A program made the translations under genes and the position numbers. Below are positions 1 to 8,331 of a DNA stretch of 64,000 nucleotides, piece by piece. The stretch comes from Celerinatantimonas sp046054165 (lineage in GTDB: Bacteria > Pseudomonadota > Gammaproteobacteria > Enterobacterales > Celerinatantimonadaceae), in assembly GCF_046054165.1 (NCBI RefSeq), contig NZ_JBFNXK010000019.1:15986-79985 (forward strand), read 5' to 3'. Position 1 is the first letter of the stretch. Every line of letters starts with the position of its first letter. Under the pieces are notes generated by a model that did not search any database, was not told the origin of the DNA, and saw nothing but the letters and a program-made list of their open reading frames with translations.

Positions 1-145
1 CAGCAGCGCCTTGTGTTGCATCACCGTAATTTTTCGCCAAAACAGTTGTCATCGCAGCAATTAGTGTGGTTTTGCCATGCCCAGCATGACCCATCGAGCC
101 CACAATCACAGATGGTTTGGAGCGTTCGGCATTTTCTTTAGACAC
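1..145 (-). CDS. EF-Tu-like translational GTPase, divergent, N-terminal part only
   Basis: The reverse strand reads out of the window from a GTG codon at 143-145, with an AAAAGG ribosome-binding sequence 8 bases upstream. The 48 visible residues align with the start of EF-Tu: SKE..ER.KP, then V.VG, then GHxxHGKTTL (P-loop), then TTVLAK.YG. The P-loop is GHAGHGKT where EF-Tu has GHVDHGKT, so the aspartate equivalent to E. coli Asp21 is glycine and the preceding valine is alanine; the His11 and Asn13 equivalents are also changed. Normal EF-Tu is almost invariant here, so this is a paralogue under different constraint, or a decaying copy. The GTG start and ribosome-binding site favour an expressed paralogue. 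The rest of the gene lies outside, so intactness cannot be judged. Confidence 0.75.
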   Translation of the reverse strand, partial: MSKENAERSKPSVIVGSMGHAGHGKTTLIAAMTTVLAKNYGDATQGAA

Positions 146-367
146 AACCCATACCTTTTCGTTAGCTGAAAGCTTAACAAGATAATAACATTTATATTAT
201 TAAGTTAAAGTGGTTTCATCACCCCGCATTTTTACTGGCTTGATAGACGGCATGGCCTGTTAACCATTTGTTAATTTTTCAATCTTTTATCAATTCATCT
301 TTTTTCGGGACACGAACTATCTTTATCTATTCAGATAGAAAAAAACCAAAAATCTTCTACAGTTTGA

Positions 368-393
368 TAAAGATCATCCGTGATTGTCGATAG
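368..393 (+). promoter_or_regulatory. Possible sigma-28 (FliA) promoter of the chemoreceptor gene
   Basis: TAAAGATC (368-375), a 10-base spacer and GTCGATAG (386-393) resemble the flagellar sigma-28 consensus TAAAGTTT-N11-GCCGATAA, with a spacer one base short. It lies about 30 bases before the start codon of a chemoreceptor, a class commonly transcribed by FliA. Judged by eye only. Confidence 0.4.
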
Positions 394-423
394 TGATAGC
401 GATAGCTTGAACAGGAAACATTT

Positions 424-2013
424 ATGAAAATCAGCTCAAAATTATATCTGTGTATTTCTGCACTTATTGCGATGATTGCAATTAATTTGTGGTGGAGCCA
501 ATCGGGGATGAATAAGCTCATTCATGCGATTGAATTTGTAACAGGCCCAGCCTGGTCAACAGCAGATGGCGCAATGGAAGGAACAATCGGGATACAAGCA
601 CAAATCATCACGTTGCAACGCTATGCCTCTGGCGAGTTGACCAAAGCAGACACCATTGCAGCCTTAAAAGAGCCCAGCCAACTCAGCGATGAATCCTTTG
701 CACGATTAAAATCCGCAGGATTGACCGAAAAAGACAAGACGGAAGAATTAGATCAACAACTTGCCCATTTTAATCAGAAAAAACAAGCCTTACTGAATGC
801 CCCTGCCGAGGATTTACCAAGTAAATTGAACGAGCTTTTAGTTCAAGTCGATGCGATGCATAATTTCATCGGAGCATTAGAAGAAGCCGGAGATGAAAAG
901 GTAGAACTAACCGCAGTGGAACTCGAAAAAACCATCACCAACATCAAATCTTTGGTCATCATCATCGCAATCATTACATTCATCATCAGTATCACCATTA
1001 TCCTTTTTATCCGCTCGCTAGTCATCAACCCGCTGCATACGATGATCCAACGAGTGGCAGAGCTGGCCGGATCAAACGGGAATCTTAACTCACGCCTTGA
1101 GGTGAAAAGTGCTGATGAAATCGGCCAGCTCGGACAGCACATTAATGAATTTATTAGCGTTGTCTATAAAGTGGTTGCGCAAGTAGTTCAAGCCATTGAA
1201 AACACCACCCAACTGGCTGAGCAAATTGGAAATAATCTACAACAAATTGACGACCGAGCACGCAAACAGAACCGAGATACCGAGCAAGTGGCCGCATCGA
1301 TCCATCAGATGTCGATATCTCTCGTCGAAGTAGCTAACGCCGCCCAACAAACCCAATCCAGTTCAACGGCAGTTCAACAGCGCTCCGAATCGGGTCAACA
1401 AACGCTACAAGGAACGATGAATTCACTCAATGAAGTCGTTAGTTCAATGGCAGAAGCCTCCGATGTTATCAGTACTCTCGAACAAGATGGCCAGAATATT
1501 GGTTCTGTCATGGAGGTGATCCGAAGCATTGCCGAACAAACGAATCTATTGGCATTAAACGCCGCAATCGAAGCGGCTCGAGCCGGTGAATCCGGCCGTG
1601 GATTTGCAGTCGTTGCCGACGAAGTACGAAACTTAGCCAACCGTACCCATGAGTCAACGATTGAGATCCAAAGTGTGGTTGAGCGGATCCAGACCGGTTC
1701 CAGTAATGCTGCGAAAATGATGCGTGATTCTCAAGAATTAACCGATAAAGTCTCAGAACAAGCTCAGAATGCGATCCATTTGTTTAATGACATTATCACG
1801 TCGATCAAAGATTTTAATTACCAAAACCAACAAATCACCGCGAACACCGAAGAGCAAAGCTCCGTCTCCGAAGAACTGAACCATCGCGTGGCCGATATTT
1901 CTGAAGATGCCAGCGCCAATGCCAAACTGACGCTCGCATCCGTAGCGGTCAAAGATCAACTGCAACACGAAGTCAGCTCACTCAAACAACAAATTCAGCG
2001 CTTTGGAGTATAA
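424..2013 (+). CDS. Methyl-accepting chemotaxis protein
   Basis: A 529-residue inner-membrane chemoreceptor. A first membrane segment at about residues 6-25 is followed by a periplasmic domain of roughly 145 residues and a second membrane segment at about 172-195 (IIIIAIITFIISITIILFI). A HAMP linker follows (about 196-250), then a long cytoplasmic coiled coil whose hairpin tip carries the conserved QTNLLALNAAIEAARAGE block and GFAVVADEVR. The protein would bind CheA/CheW and signal to the flagellar motor. The C terminus ends in QIQRFGV without a CheR-binding NWETF-type pentapeptide. The sensory domain is short and I do not recognise its ligand. The start ATG has AGGAAA upstream. The gene stands alone, with a palindrome after it. 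Confidence 0.95.
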   Translation: MKISSKLYLCISALIAMIAINLWWSQSGMNKLIHAIEFVTGPAWSTADGAMEGTIGIQAQIITLQRYASGELTKADTIAALKEPSQLSDESFARLKSAGLTEKDKTEELDQQLAHFNQKKQALLNAPAEDLPSKLNELLVQVDAMHNFIGALEEAGDEKVELTAVELEKTITNIKSLVIIIAIITFIISITIILFIRSLVINPLHTMIQRVAELAGSNGNLNSRLEVKSADEIGQLGQHINEFISVVYKVVAQVVQAIENTTQLAEQIGNNLQQIDDRARKQNRDTEQVAASIHQMSISLVEVANAAQQTQSSSTAVQQRSESGQQTLQGTMNSLNEVVSSMAEASDVISTLEQDGQNIGSVMEVIRSIAEQTNLLALNAAIEAARAGESGRGFAVVADEVRNLANRTHESTIEIQSVVERIQTGSSNAAKMMRDSQELTDKVSEQAQNAIHLFNDIITSIKDFNYQNQQITANTEEQSSVSEELNHRVADISEDASANAKLTLASVAVKDQLQHEVSSLKQQIQRFGV

Positions 2014-2038
2014 CCGAAAGACAATGAGGTAGTATTTC

Positions 2039-2084
2039 AATAGCTGTTCCTAATAGTGCTCCCCTAGAATGAGGAACAGCTATT
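2039..2084. terminator. Inverted repeat after the chemoreceptor gene
   Basis: A 13-base arm AATAGCTGTTCCT (2039-2051) is repeated inverted as AGGAACAGCTATT (2072-2084) around a 20-base loop. It starts 26 bases after the stop codon. There is no run of T after either arm, so it may be a weak terminator or a 3'-end stabilising hairpin. Confidence 0.5.
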
Positions 2085-2584
2085 TAGGTCGTCCACCTTA
2101 TAAACGTTAAGAGATCCAGATCTTTTGCTTCTTCAGCACAAAAGGCTTTGCGGACACCATCATGACACATAGCCCTCTTTGAAAAGATATCCGCACCGTT
2201 TAAGAGTGACTCTGCCATGCCCCCAGAGTCTTGGCTCGCACAAGCGGGGATGGCTGATCCGATCAAATCGGACGGAGTTGTCTAGAAGCTGTAGCCATCA
2301 ATAAATCACATTATAAATAGATCCAACACTATCTGAATGATTCAAGCCTTATTCTTGTTTGGTCACTTTTATTTTGAATTTTTTAGAACTTTTATACATA
2401 GCCAATGTCCTACAAAAATGTTGGCTTTTAACACCAACCTACAATCAGGTTTAGCGATACAGGAGATTCAGATACGCTTGTTTATCATAAACGGCCCCAC
2501 TTTATCTGTTTCAATGACTGAATAAATCTTCTGTCTCGTTAGAAAAATCCCGGAATCATCTAAAACGCAACTGGAGGATTCAGC
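2085..2584. other. 500-base stretch without a recognised gene
   Basis: No open frame here has a convincing start or a recognisable product. The proximal half (2090-2290) is richer in GC than the rest and looks unlike the AT-rich distal half, so it could be a remnant of a lost gene. The last 20 bases hold the CTGGAGG ribosome-binding site of the ABC ATPase at 2585. I see no clear promoter or terminator. Confidence 0.5.
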
Positions 2585-3532
2585 ATGCTTACAGTAAGCA
2601 CGTTGATGCGCAAATATGGACGATTCACCGCGGTCAAGGACGCCTCATTTTCAATACAATCCGGTGAGATTGTCGGCCTGTTAGGCCACAACGGCGCTGG
2701 TAAAACAACGATTTTAAAGATGCTCAGTGGCTATTTAGAGCCCCATCACGGAACTATCGAATTAGATGGGATTGATGTCGTCACTCACCCCAAAATAGCT
2801 CAGCAGCAGATCGGGTATCTGCCAGAAAACCTGCCCGTCTATTCGGAAATGTCCATCGCCGATTATTTATACTATGCGGCTGCGATCAAAGGGATCCCGG
2901 AAAAAGAACACGATCAACACATCCGGCGAGTCATTCAGGCCACCGACATTGCCGATAAACTGCTCGCTTCTATCGGGACACTCTCCCGAGGTTACAAACA
3001 GCGGGTTGGAGTGGCTCAGGCGTTGTTGGGCGATCCTAAATTTCTTATTCTCGATGAGCCGACCAATGGCCTCGACCCCACCCAAACGGCGCAAATGCGG
3101 CAATTGATCCGACAAGCTTCACATCATGCAACGATTATCTTATCCACGCATATTATGCAGGAGGTTGAAGCGCTGTGTGATCGGGTCCTAATCATCCGCG
3201 GGGGAGAGCTGGCGATGGATGCTCAATTAGCCGACTTACGCCAGACCCACCAGCTTCATCTCCACTGCTCTCTCAATGACTCCGAAATCCAATCCTTACC
3301 TCAAACACTCTCCGATATTCAGGCCATCCACCCTCTTCCAGATAGTGGTGATGGTCACTATCAAATTGAGCTCACTCCTCAGGCTGAACTTACTCATGCC
3401 TGCCGGGATATCGCTCAAACCGTCGTGGCCCATGGCGATTTATATACTCTTCAACCTCAGCAAATGAACCTTGAAACTCTGTTTCGTCAGGTCAACCAAC
3501 AGCCACTCAAGGAGGATACCCATGCAGCCTAA
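2585..3532 (+). CDS. ABC transporter ATPase, GldA-like
   Basis: A 315-residue ATP-binding subunit of an ABC-2 type exporter. Visible motifs are Walker A GHNGAGKT (about residue 34), the variant signature LSRGYKQRVGVAQAL, Walker B FLILDEP and the switch histidine in STHIMQEVEALCD. The C-terminal 90 residues follow the DrrA/GldA pattern. It is the first gene of a three-gene operon and overlaps the permease start by 11 bases. The start follows GGAGG at good spacing. The Gld name reflects family resemblance to the gliding-motility transporter; related sets occur in non-gliding gammaproteobacteria, so gliding is not implied. The substrate is unknown. Confidence 0.9.
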   Translation: MLTVSTLMRKYGRFTAVKDASFSIQSGEIVGLLGHNGAGKTTILKMLSGYLEPHHGTIELDGIDVVTHPKIAQQQIGYLPENLPVYSEMSIADYLYYAAAIKGIPEKEHDQHIRRVIQATDIADKLLASIGTLSRGYKQRVGVAQALLGDPKFLILDEPTNGLDPTQTAQMRQLIRQASHHATIILSTHIMQEVEALCDRVLIIRGGELAMDAQLADLRQTHQLHLHCSLNDSEIQSLPQTLSDIQAIHPLPDSGDGHYQIELTPQAELTHACRDIAQTVVAHGDLYTLQPQQMNLETLFRQVNQQPLKEDTHAA

Positions 3533-6392
3533 TACGACGACCACCGTATCGCTTCGTCATATTGCCGGCAAAGAGGTTCAGTTGTTTTTTGCCTCCCCGA
3601 TTGCTTACCTGTTCTTAGCGGCTTTTGCAGCCATCACGCTCTTTATTTTTTTCTGGGGAGAAGCATTTTTCGCACGCAATATCGCCGATCTCAAACCCTT
3701 ATTCGAGTGGATGCCGCTGCTGCTTATTTTTCTTTGTAGTACGCTGACCATGCGCATGTGGAGTGAAGAACGCCGCTCCGGGACACTCGAATATCTACTC
3801 ACTCGCCCGATCTCGTTGTATCGGTTTGTATTGGGGAAATTCGGTGGATGTTTAGTCCTGCTGCTGATCGCACTGATTGTCACCTTGCCTCTGCCCATCA
3901 CCGTTTCTCTGCTTGGACAACTCGACTGGGGACCGGTCTGGTCGGCTTATTTGGCGACACTGCTGTTGGGCGCCAGTTATCTGGCCGTCGGGCTATTTGT
4001 CTCATCGCGCTGTGATAATCAGATTGTCAGCCTGATCGTCTCCTGTGCTATCTGTGGTGTTTTCTATCTGTTGGGAAGTCCGATCATTACCAATCTGTTC
4101 AGCACGGAGGGAGCACACTGGCTGCGTCTTCTCGGCAGCGGTTCTCGTTTTGACGCCATTACTCGCGGCGTGCTGGATTTTCGGGATCTCTATTATTACA
4201 TCAGTCTGGTGGTTGTTTTCTTAACGTTAAATGGATACATGCTGGAGCGGGAGCGCTGGGCATTGGGGATCCCATCGAAACGGCACCGTTTCATTAATCG
4301 AATTGCCGGATTACTCATTCTGAATGTATTACTGACCAATGTTTGGCTTAGCCAGCTCAGCTCATTACGGATCGATACCACCGAAGGGAAAATTTATACC
4401 TTATCCAAAGCGACCGACCATATTTTGACTCATCTGAATGAACCCTTGTTAATCGAAGGTTACTTTAGCCATAAAACCCACCCGCTGTTAGCGCCATTGG
4501 TGCCTCAGTTGGAAAATCTGCTTCAGGAATATGCGGTGCATGGCCACGGGAAAGTTCGGGTACAATTTGCAGATCCCACCCAAAACCCGGAAGCGGCAAA
4601 ACAAGCCGTAGGCCGTTATGGCATTCACCCGGTCCCGTTTCAGGTCGATAACCGCTATCAGTCTTCAGTCGTCAGTTCCTATTTTAATGTTGTCGTCTCC
4701 TATGGTGACCAATATAAGGTTCTCAATTTCAGCGATCTGATTAGTGCCAAAATGGGGCCTGATCACCGTCCTCAAATCGCACTCCGTAATCCGGAAAAAG
4801 ATCTGACGGCCGCAATCAGTCATGTCATTCATGATTATCAGTCTTCGGGAAATTTATTTAACACCGTAGCCTCAACTCTAACATTTACCGGTTATCTGTC
4901 GGCGAGCCCCATGCTGCCGAAACCACTTGAGCAGTACCGGCAAATCATGACTAAAACCTTAACCGACATGCAGCAGCAGGCCAAAGGGCGCTTCAAATTC
5001 CGCTTTATGGATCCATCAAGTGATCCGCAGATGGCTCAGCAAATTGCTAAAAAATATGGCTTCAAACCCATGGCGACGAATTTGTTAAGCCAGCAGCGGT
5101 TCTATTTTTACATGACGCTTTCCGATGGCCAGCAACAGGTTCAGATCCCGTTAGGGGATATCAAAGGCAGTGATTTTAAACGGAATCTACAGGCCGGGAT
5201 CAAACACTTTGCTAAAGGGTTTACCAAAACGATCGCATTGGTGACTCCGGGAAATCAGTCGCCTTATGCTCAGGGGCCTCATTTTAGGCAACTCACGCGC
5301 TATCTCAGCCGAAGCTTTGATGTCCGCCATGAATCACTACAAAACGGACAAGTGAGTGGTGATGCCGACCTGCTGATGGTGATGGCGCCTTCGCAATTGG
5401 ATCAAAAACAGTTGTTTGCCATCGATCAATACCTGATGCAAGGTGGAACCGTCATTGCAGCCGCGTCTCCTTACCAACTGAGTTTTGACCAACAAGGGAT
5501 CCATCTCGCCCCTCACGCGGGTTTATTCCTCAAATGGTTACACCACATGGGCGTGACGATTCCATCAAAAGTGGTGATGGATCCTCAGAATACAGCGCTA
5601 CCGATTCCGGTAACCCGGACCATCGGCGGAGTTCCGATCCAGCAATATGAAATGATCGATTATCCCTATTTAGTCGATGTCCGAGCCAATGGGATGAACG
5701 CCAAAAATCCGATCACCAATGGCTTATCACAAGCGACTTTTTCATGGGCCTCACCGATCCAGATCCAAAAAACGGCAGGAATGAAGGTCACACCACTGCT
5801 GCATAGCTCCGACCAGAGCTGGCTGAGTGATGAAACTAACGTCATGCCTAAAATTGCCGGAAATAAACTGGAACCGTTCCGTCCAGATTCAGCAACCCAA
5901 GCATCGACTTTAGGCGTCATGCTTCAGGGTCGATTTAACTCATACTTTGCCGGAAAAGCATCGCCACTGCTGCAAGCCACGGATCACCCATCGGATCCAC
6001 ATGCTGCAACGGTGAAAAAGGCACCGACACAAATAGGTTCGGTATTGCAACAGTCGGCTGACTCCGCACGATTGATCGTGTTTAGTTCACCCTCGATGGC
6101 TCGAGATCAGGTGTTGAACCTGACCAGTAGCGCTCATCAGAGCCGTTATCTGAACACGTTGAAACTCCTCGATAACAGTGCGCATTACGCGCTGGAAGAT
6201 ACCGCGCTGTTAAATATCCGGCCACGCAGTCATTTCGACCGAACCTTGTTGCCTATGGATCATCAAACGCAACAGTTCTGGGAATATCTGAACTACGCTC
6301 TGGCCGCTATCGCACTGCTCATCATTGCTCTGATCCGGCGGATCCAGAAGGCTAAGAAAGTGCGTCGTTACCAACAACTATTCATCGACTAA
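3522..6392 (+). CDS. ABC-2 permease fused to a GldG-like domain
   Basis: The start is ATG 3522, preceded by GGAGG at 3511-3515, giving 956 residues; an in-frame ATG 17 codons upstream lacks a ribosome-binding site. Residues 1 to about 260 form an ABC-2 permease with about six membrane segments (GldF-like). A further membrane segment follows near 280, then a large periplasmic region resembling the GldG/ABC_transp_aux family, then a C-terminal membrane anchor (LAAIALLIIALI) and a basic tail. In Bacteroidetes GldF and GldG are separate proteins; here they are one chain. It would form the membrane part of an exporter with the ATPase encoded just upstream. The transported substrate cannot be told from the sequence. 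Confidence 0.85.
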   Translation: MQPNTTTTVSLRHIAGKEVQLFFASPIAYLFLAAFAAITLFIFFWGEAFFARNIADLKPLFEWMPLLLIFLCSTLTMRMWSEERRSGTLEYLLTRPISLYRFVLGKFGGCLVLLLIALIVTLPLPITVSLLGQLDWGPVWSAYLATLLLGASYLAVGLFVSSRCDNQIVSLIVSCAICGVFYLLGSPIITNLFSTEGAHWLRLLGSGSRFDAITRGVLDFRDLYYYISLVVVFLTLNGYMLERERWALGIPSKRHRFINRIAGLLILNVLLTNVWLSQLSSLRIDTTEGKIYTLSKATDHILTHLNEPLLIEGYFSHKTHPLLAPLVPQLENLLQEYAVHGHGKVRVQFADPTQNPEAAKQAVGRYGIHPVPFQVDNRYQSSVVSSYFNVVVSYGDQYKVLNFSDLISAKMGPDHRPQIALRNPEKDLTAAISHVIHDYQSSGNLFNTVASTLTFTGYLSASPMLPKPLEQYRQIMTKTLTDMQQQAKGRFKFRFMDPSSDPQMAQQIAKKYGFKPMATNLLSQQRFYFYMTLSDGQQQVQIPLGDIKGSDFKRNLQAGIKHFAKGFTKTIALVTPGNQSPYAQGPHFRQLTRYLSRSFDVRHESLQNGQVSGDADLLMVMAPSQLDQKQLFAIDQYLMQGGTVIAAASPYQLSFDQQGIHLAPHAGLFLKWLHHMGVTIPSKVVMDPQNTALPIPVTRTIGGVPIQQYEMIDYPYLVDVRANGMNAKNPITNGLSQATFSWASPIQIQKTAGMKVTPLLHSSDQSWLSDETNVMPKIAGNKLEPFRPDSATQASTLGVMLQGRFNSYFAGKASPLLQATDHPSDPHAATVKKAPTQIGSVLQQSADSARLIVFSSPSMARDQVLNLTSSAHQSRYLNTLKLLDNSAHYALEDTALLNIRPRSHFDRTLLPMDHQTQQFWEYLNYALAAIALLIIALIRRIQKAKKVRRYQQLFID

Positions 6393-6402
6393 GAGGCTCG
6401 TT

Positions 6403-7344
6403 ATGTTAAAAAAAATCACGATTGTCTTAGTAATTGTCTTGATCGTACAGCTAGGGATAAGTGCAGCCATATTCTGGCATCAGAGCCAATTACGCCATAA
6501 ACAGCAGGCTCATCTGCTGCTGAGCTTCAAGCCACAACAGGTTTCCCACCTGATTATTGAAGGTGATGACGCCAAACTATCATTGGTGAAACAACAGGGG
6601 CATTGGGTGATTCCCGAATTATCGAAATTGCCAGCGGATGCAGTTCGGGTTCAGGAATTACTGGAACAGTTAAGCACGTTGAAAAGCGCCTGGCCTGTTG
6701 CCGATTCGCCACAGGCTCAGCAGCGTTTTAAGGTCGCTAAATCTCACTTTCATCGTCATCTGGAACTGCTTTCGGATACCGGAACCATTGCCAATCTCTA
6801 TTTGGGCTCTTCACCGGAATTTCGTCAGGTTCATCTGCGCCGAGAAGAAGACACCGCTATCTATCGAGTTCCTTTAACCGTCTATCCGCTCCCGACCAGC
6901 GCTCAGCAATGGCTAGATAAAGGCCTGTTGCAAGCTCATGCTGATGAAATCACTGGACCGGATTTTCAGATCAAGAAAGTCAAACAGGTTTGGCAATGGC
7001 AGGGACAACCAGCACCTGATAAACAGGTGTTGAGTCAGGAACAGGCCAGTTTATTCGCCAATGCGATCAGCCATTTGATGATCCAAAAAATTGCAGCAAC
7101 ACCGATTAATGGCGCCGCTCAAGCGCAACTCACGGTAAAACAAGCGGGGAAAACGTTCAGTTATCAGCTTTGGCATCAGGATAAGCGCTATCAGATTGCC
7201 CGCAGTGACTATACTCAGCGCTTTAGCATCAGCCAAACGCAGTATCAGCAACTGACTCGTTACCACGCAAAAACCTTATTACACCTTCCAAAAACCAAGG
7301 ACAAAAACAGTCCCAAAGCGCCGCCAGTAGCAGCCGCTCATTAA
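6403..7344 (+). CDS. DUF4340 domain-containing protein
   Basis: A 313-residue protein starting 10 bases after the permease gene. It has one N-terminal membrane segment (about residues 5-24) with no lipobox, then a predicted periplasmic domain rich in Gln, Leu and His. The position right after a GldFG-like permease and the general pattern match DUF4340 proteins, which regularly accompany these transporters and are thought to act as a periplasmic partner; no activity is known. A strong terminator follows, so this closes the operon. The family assignment rests on context and overall look rather than a sharp motif. Confidence 0.7.
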   Translation: MLKKITIVLVIVLIVQLGISAAIFWHQSQLRHKQQAHLLLSFKPQQVSHLIIEGDDAKLSLVKQQGHWVIPELSKLPADAVRVQELLEQLSTLKSAWPVADSPQAQQRFKVAKSHFHRHLELLSDTGTIANLYLGSSPEFRQVHLRREEDTAIYRVPLTVYPLPTSAQQWLDKGLLQAHADEITGPDFQIKKVKQVWQWQGQPAPDKQVLSQEQASLFANAISHLMIQKIAATPINGAAQAQLTVKQAGKTFSYQLWHQDKRYQIARSDYTQRFSISQTQYQQLTRYHAKTLLHLPKTKDKNSPKAPPVAAAH

Positions 7345-7352
7345 ATCTGAAT

Positions 7353-7375
7353 CCGCCCTTCGGGGCGGTTTTTTA
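7353..7375 (+). terminator. Rho-independent terminator of the Gld-like operon
   Basis: CCGCCC-TTCG-GGGCGG (7353-7368) is a GC-rich stem with a stable UUCG-type tetraloop, followed by TTTTTT. It ends the forward operon and slightly overlaps the 3' end of the convergent regulator gene. Confidence 0.9.
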
Positions 7376-8113
7376 CTTTAAGATCGCTTCAGTTTCGACG
7401 CGGCATTGACTGTCAATTCGAATACAAACGGCATCATGACGCCAATATTCAAACTCACTATCAATTAATTCTCCCGCCTGATTATAGTTGACCCGGATAA
7501 TTTTCAGCACCATTTGCCCGGGGCTCAAGTGCAGTGCTTTCGCAACCGATGCCGGAGCCGCAGCAGGCTGAACATCAAACCGGGAGCGGCTATTGCGATA
7601 ACCATACCGTTGCCGATACAACTCCGTGAGCGATTGCGTTAAATCTTCCTTTAAAATATCCGGAAAATAGCGACTCACCAGACAGTTTTCCACCAGCAAC
7701 ACCGCCCGACCATCAATAGAACGGCGACGAGTTAACCGTTCAATCGGTGTCAGTGGTTCCAGTTCCATCACTCGCATCAGCTCAGGTGATGCCAGCTCAC
7801 TTTGGATACTTAAAACTTCGGTATCAGCGCGGCGATGTTGTTCTTCAACCATCCGGTGGAAATGGCTACGACTCAGCGGATTATAAATCAACCGAGGCAC
7901 TGCCACGAACCAACCTCGGCGCCCTTCCCGATAAATCAGCCCTTCCGCCTCCAATGCAGACAAGGCATCTTTTAAAGTCATACGGGAGACAGCAAACAAC
8001 TCACTGAGCTGGCGCTCCGATGGCAGTTTATGGTCCTTATCAAACACACCCGCATCTAATTGCTGGCGGAGTTGTTCTCGGATCTGGTGGATCCGCAGTG
8101 GGCTATCAGACAT
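7373..8113 (-). CDS. GntR-family regulator with UTRA domain (HutC subfamily)
   Basis: A 246-residue transcription factor. Residues 8-72 form the GntR winged helix (KLPSERQLSELFAVSRMTLKDAL), and residues 90-240 are a UTRA effector-binding domain. It is divergent from the uptake cassette that begins at 8332, which it very likely controls. The intergenic region holds a HutC-type palindrome next to its own start (8125-8138) and a second near-match before the cassette (8310-8321). UTRA domains usually bind small metabolites, often phosphorylated sugars or organophosphorus compounds; PhnR and PhnF are family members. The ligand is not readable here. Confidence 0.9.
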   Translation of the reverse strand: MSDSPLRIHQIREQLRQQLDAGVFDKDHKLPSERQLSELFAVSRMTLKDALSALEAEGLIYREGRRGWFVAVPRLIYNPLSRSHFHRMVEEQHRRADTEVLSIQSELASPELMRVMELEPLTPIERLTRRRSIDGRAVLLVENCLVSRYFPDILKEDLTQSLTELYRQRYGYRNSRSRFDVQPAAAPASVAKALHLSPGQMVLKIIRVNYNQAGELIDSEFEYWRHDAVCIRIDSQCRVETEAILK

Positions 8114-8124
8114 CCCTTCTCCAA

Positions 8125-8138
8125 TTGGTCTATACCAA
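8125..8138. promoter_or_regulatory. HutC-type operator, site 1
   Basis: TTGGTCTATACCAA has perfect TTGGT/ACCAA arms. It differs by one core base from TGGTCTAGACCA, the motif bound by many HutC-subfamily regulators. It lies 12 bases upstream of the regulator start, as expected for autorepression. Confidence 0.65.
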
Positions 8139-8309
8139 ATAAATCATCGCTTAAACTATAGTAAACAATCTTTATGAACGAAAATAGTGCGCTAAATCAC
8201 TTTAAAAAACACTTGATTGAATGATTAATAACCATCATATTCATAAATGTGTCATTTTTTTGAATTAAAGATGTCACTTAATCAGATTACGTTTAGATAA
8301 ACTTTTTTC

Positions 8310-8321
8310 TGATCTAGTCCA
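8310..8321. promoter_or_regulatory. HutC-type operator, site 2
   Basis: TGATCTAGTCCA matches TGGTCTAGACCA at 10 of 12 positions. It sits right before the AGGAGA ribosome-binding site of the binding-protein gene, so a bound repressor would block transcription of the uptake cassette. Confidence 0.5.
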
Positions 8322-8331
8322 GGAGACACTC

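Noticed and set aside
2084..2266. 60-codon minus-strand frame
   Set aside because: No ribosome-binding site, no recognisable family; it may be a remnant but nothing supports a gene.
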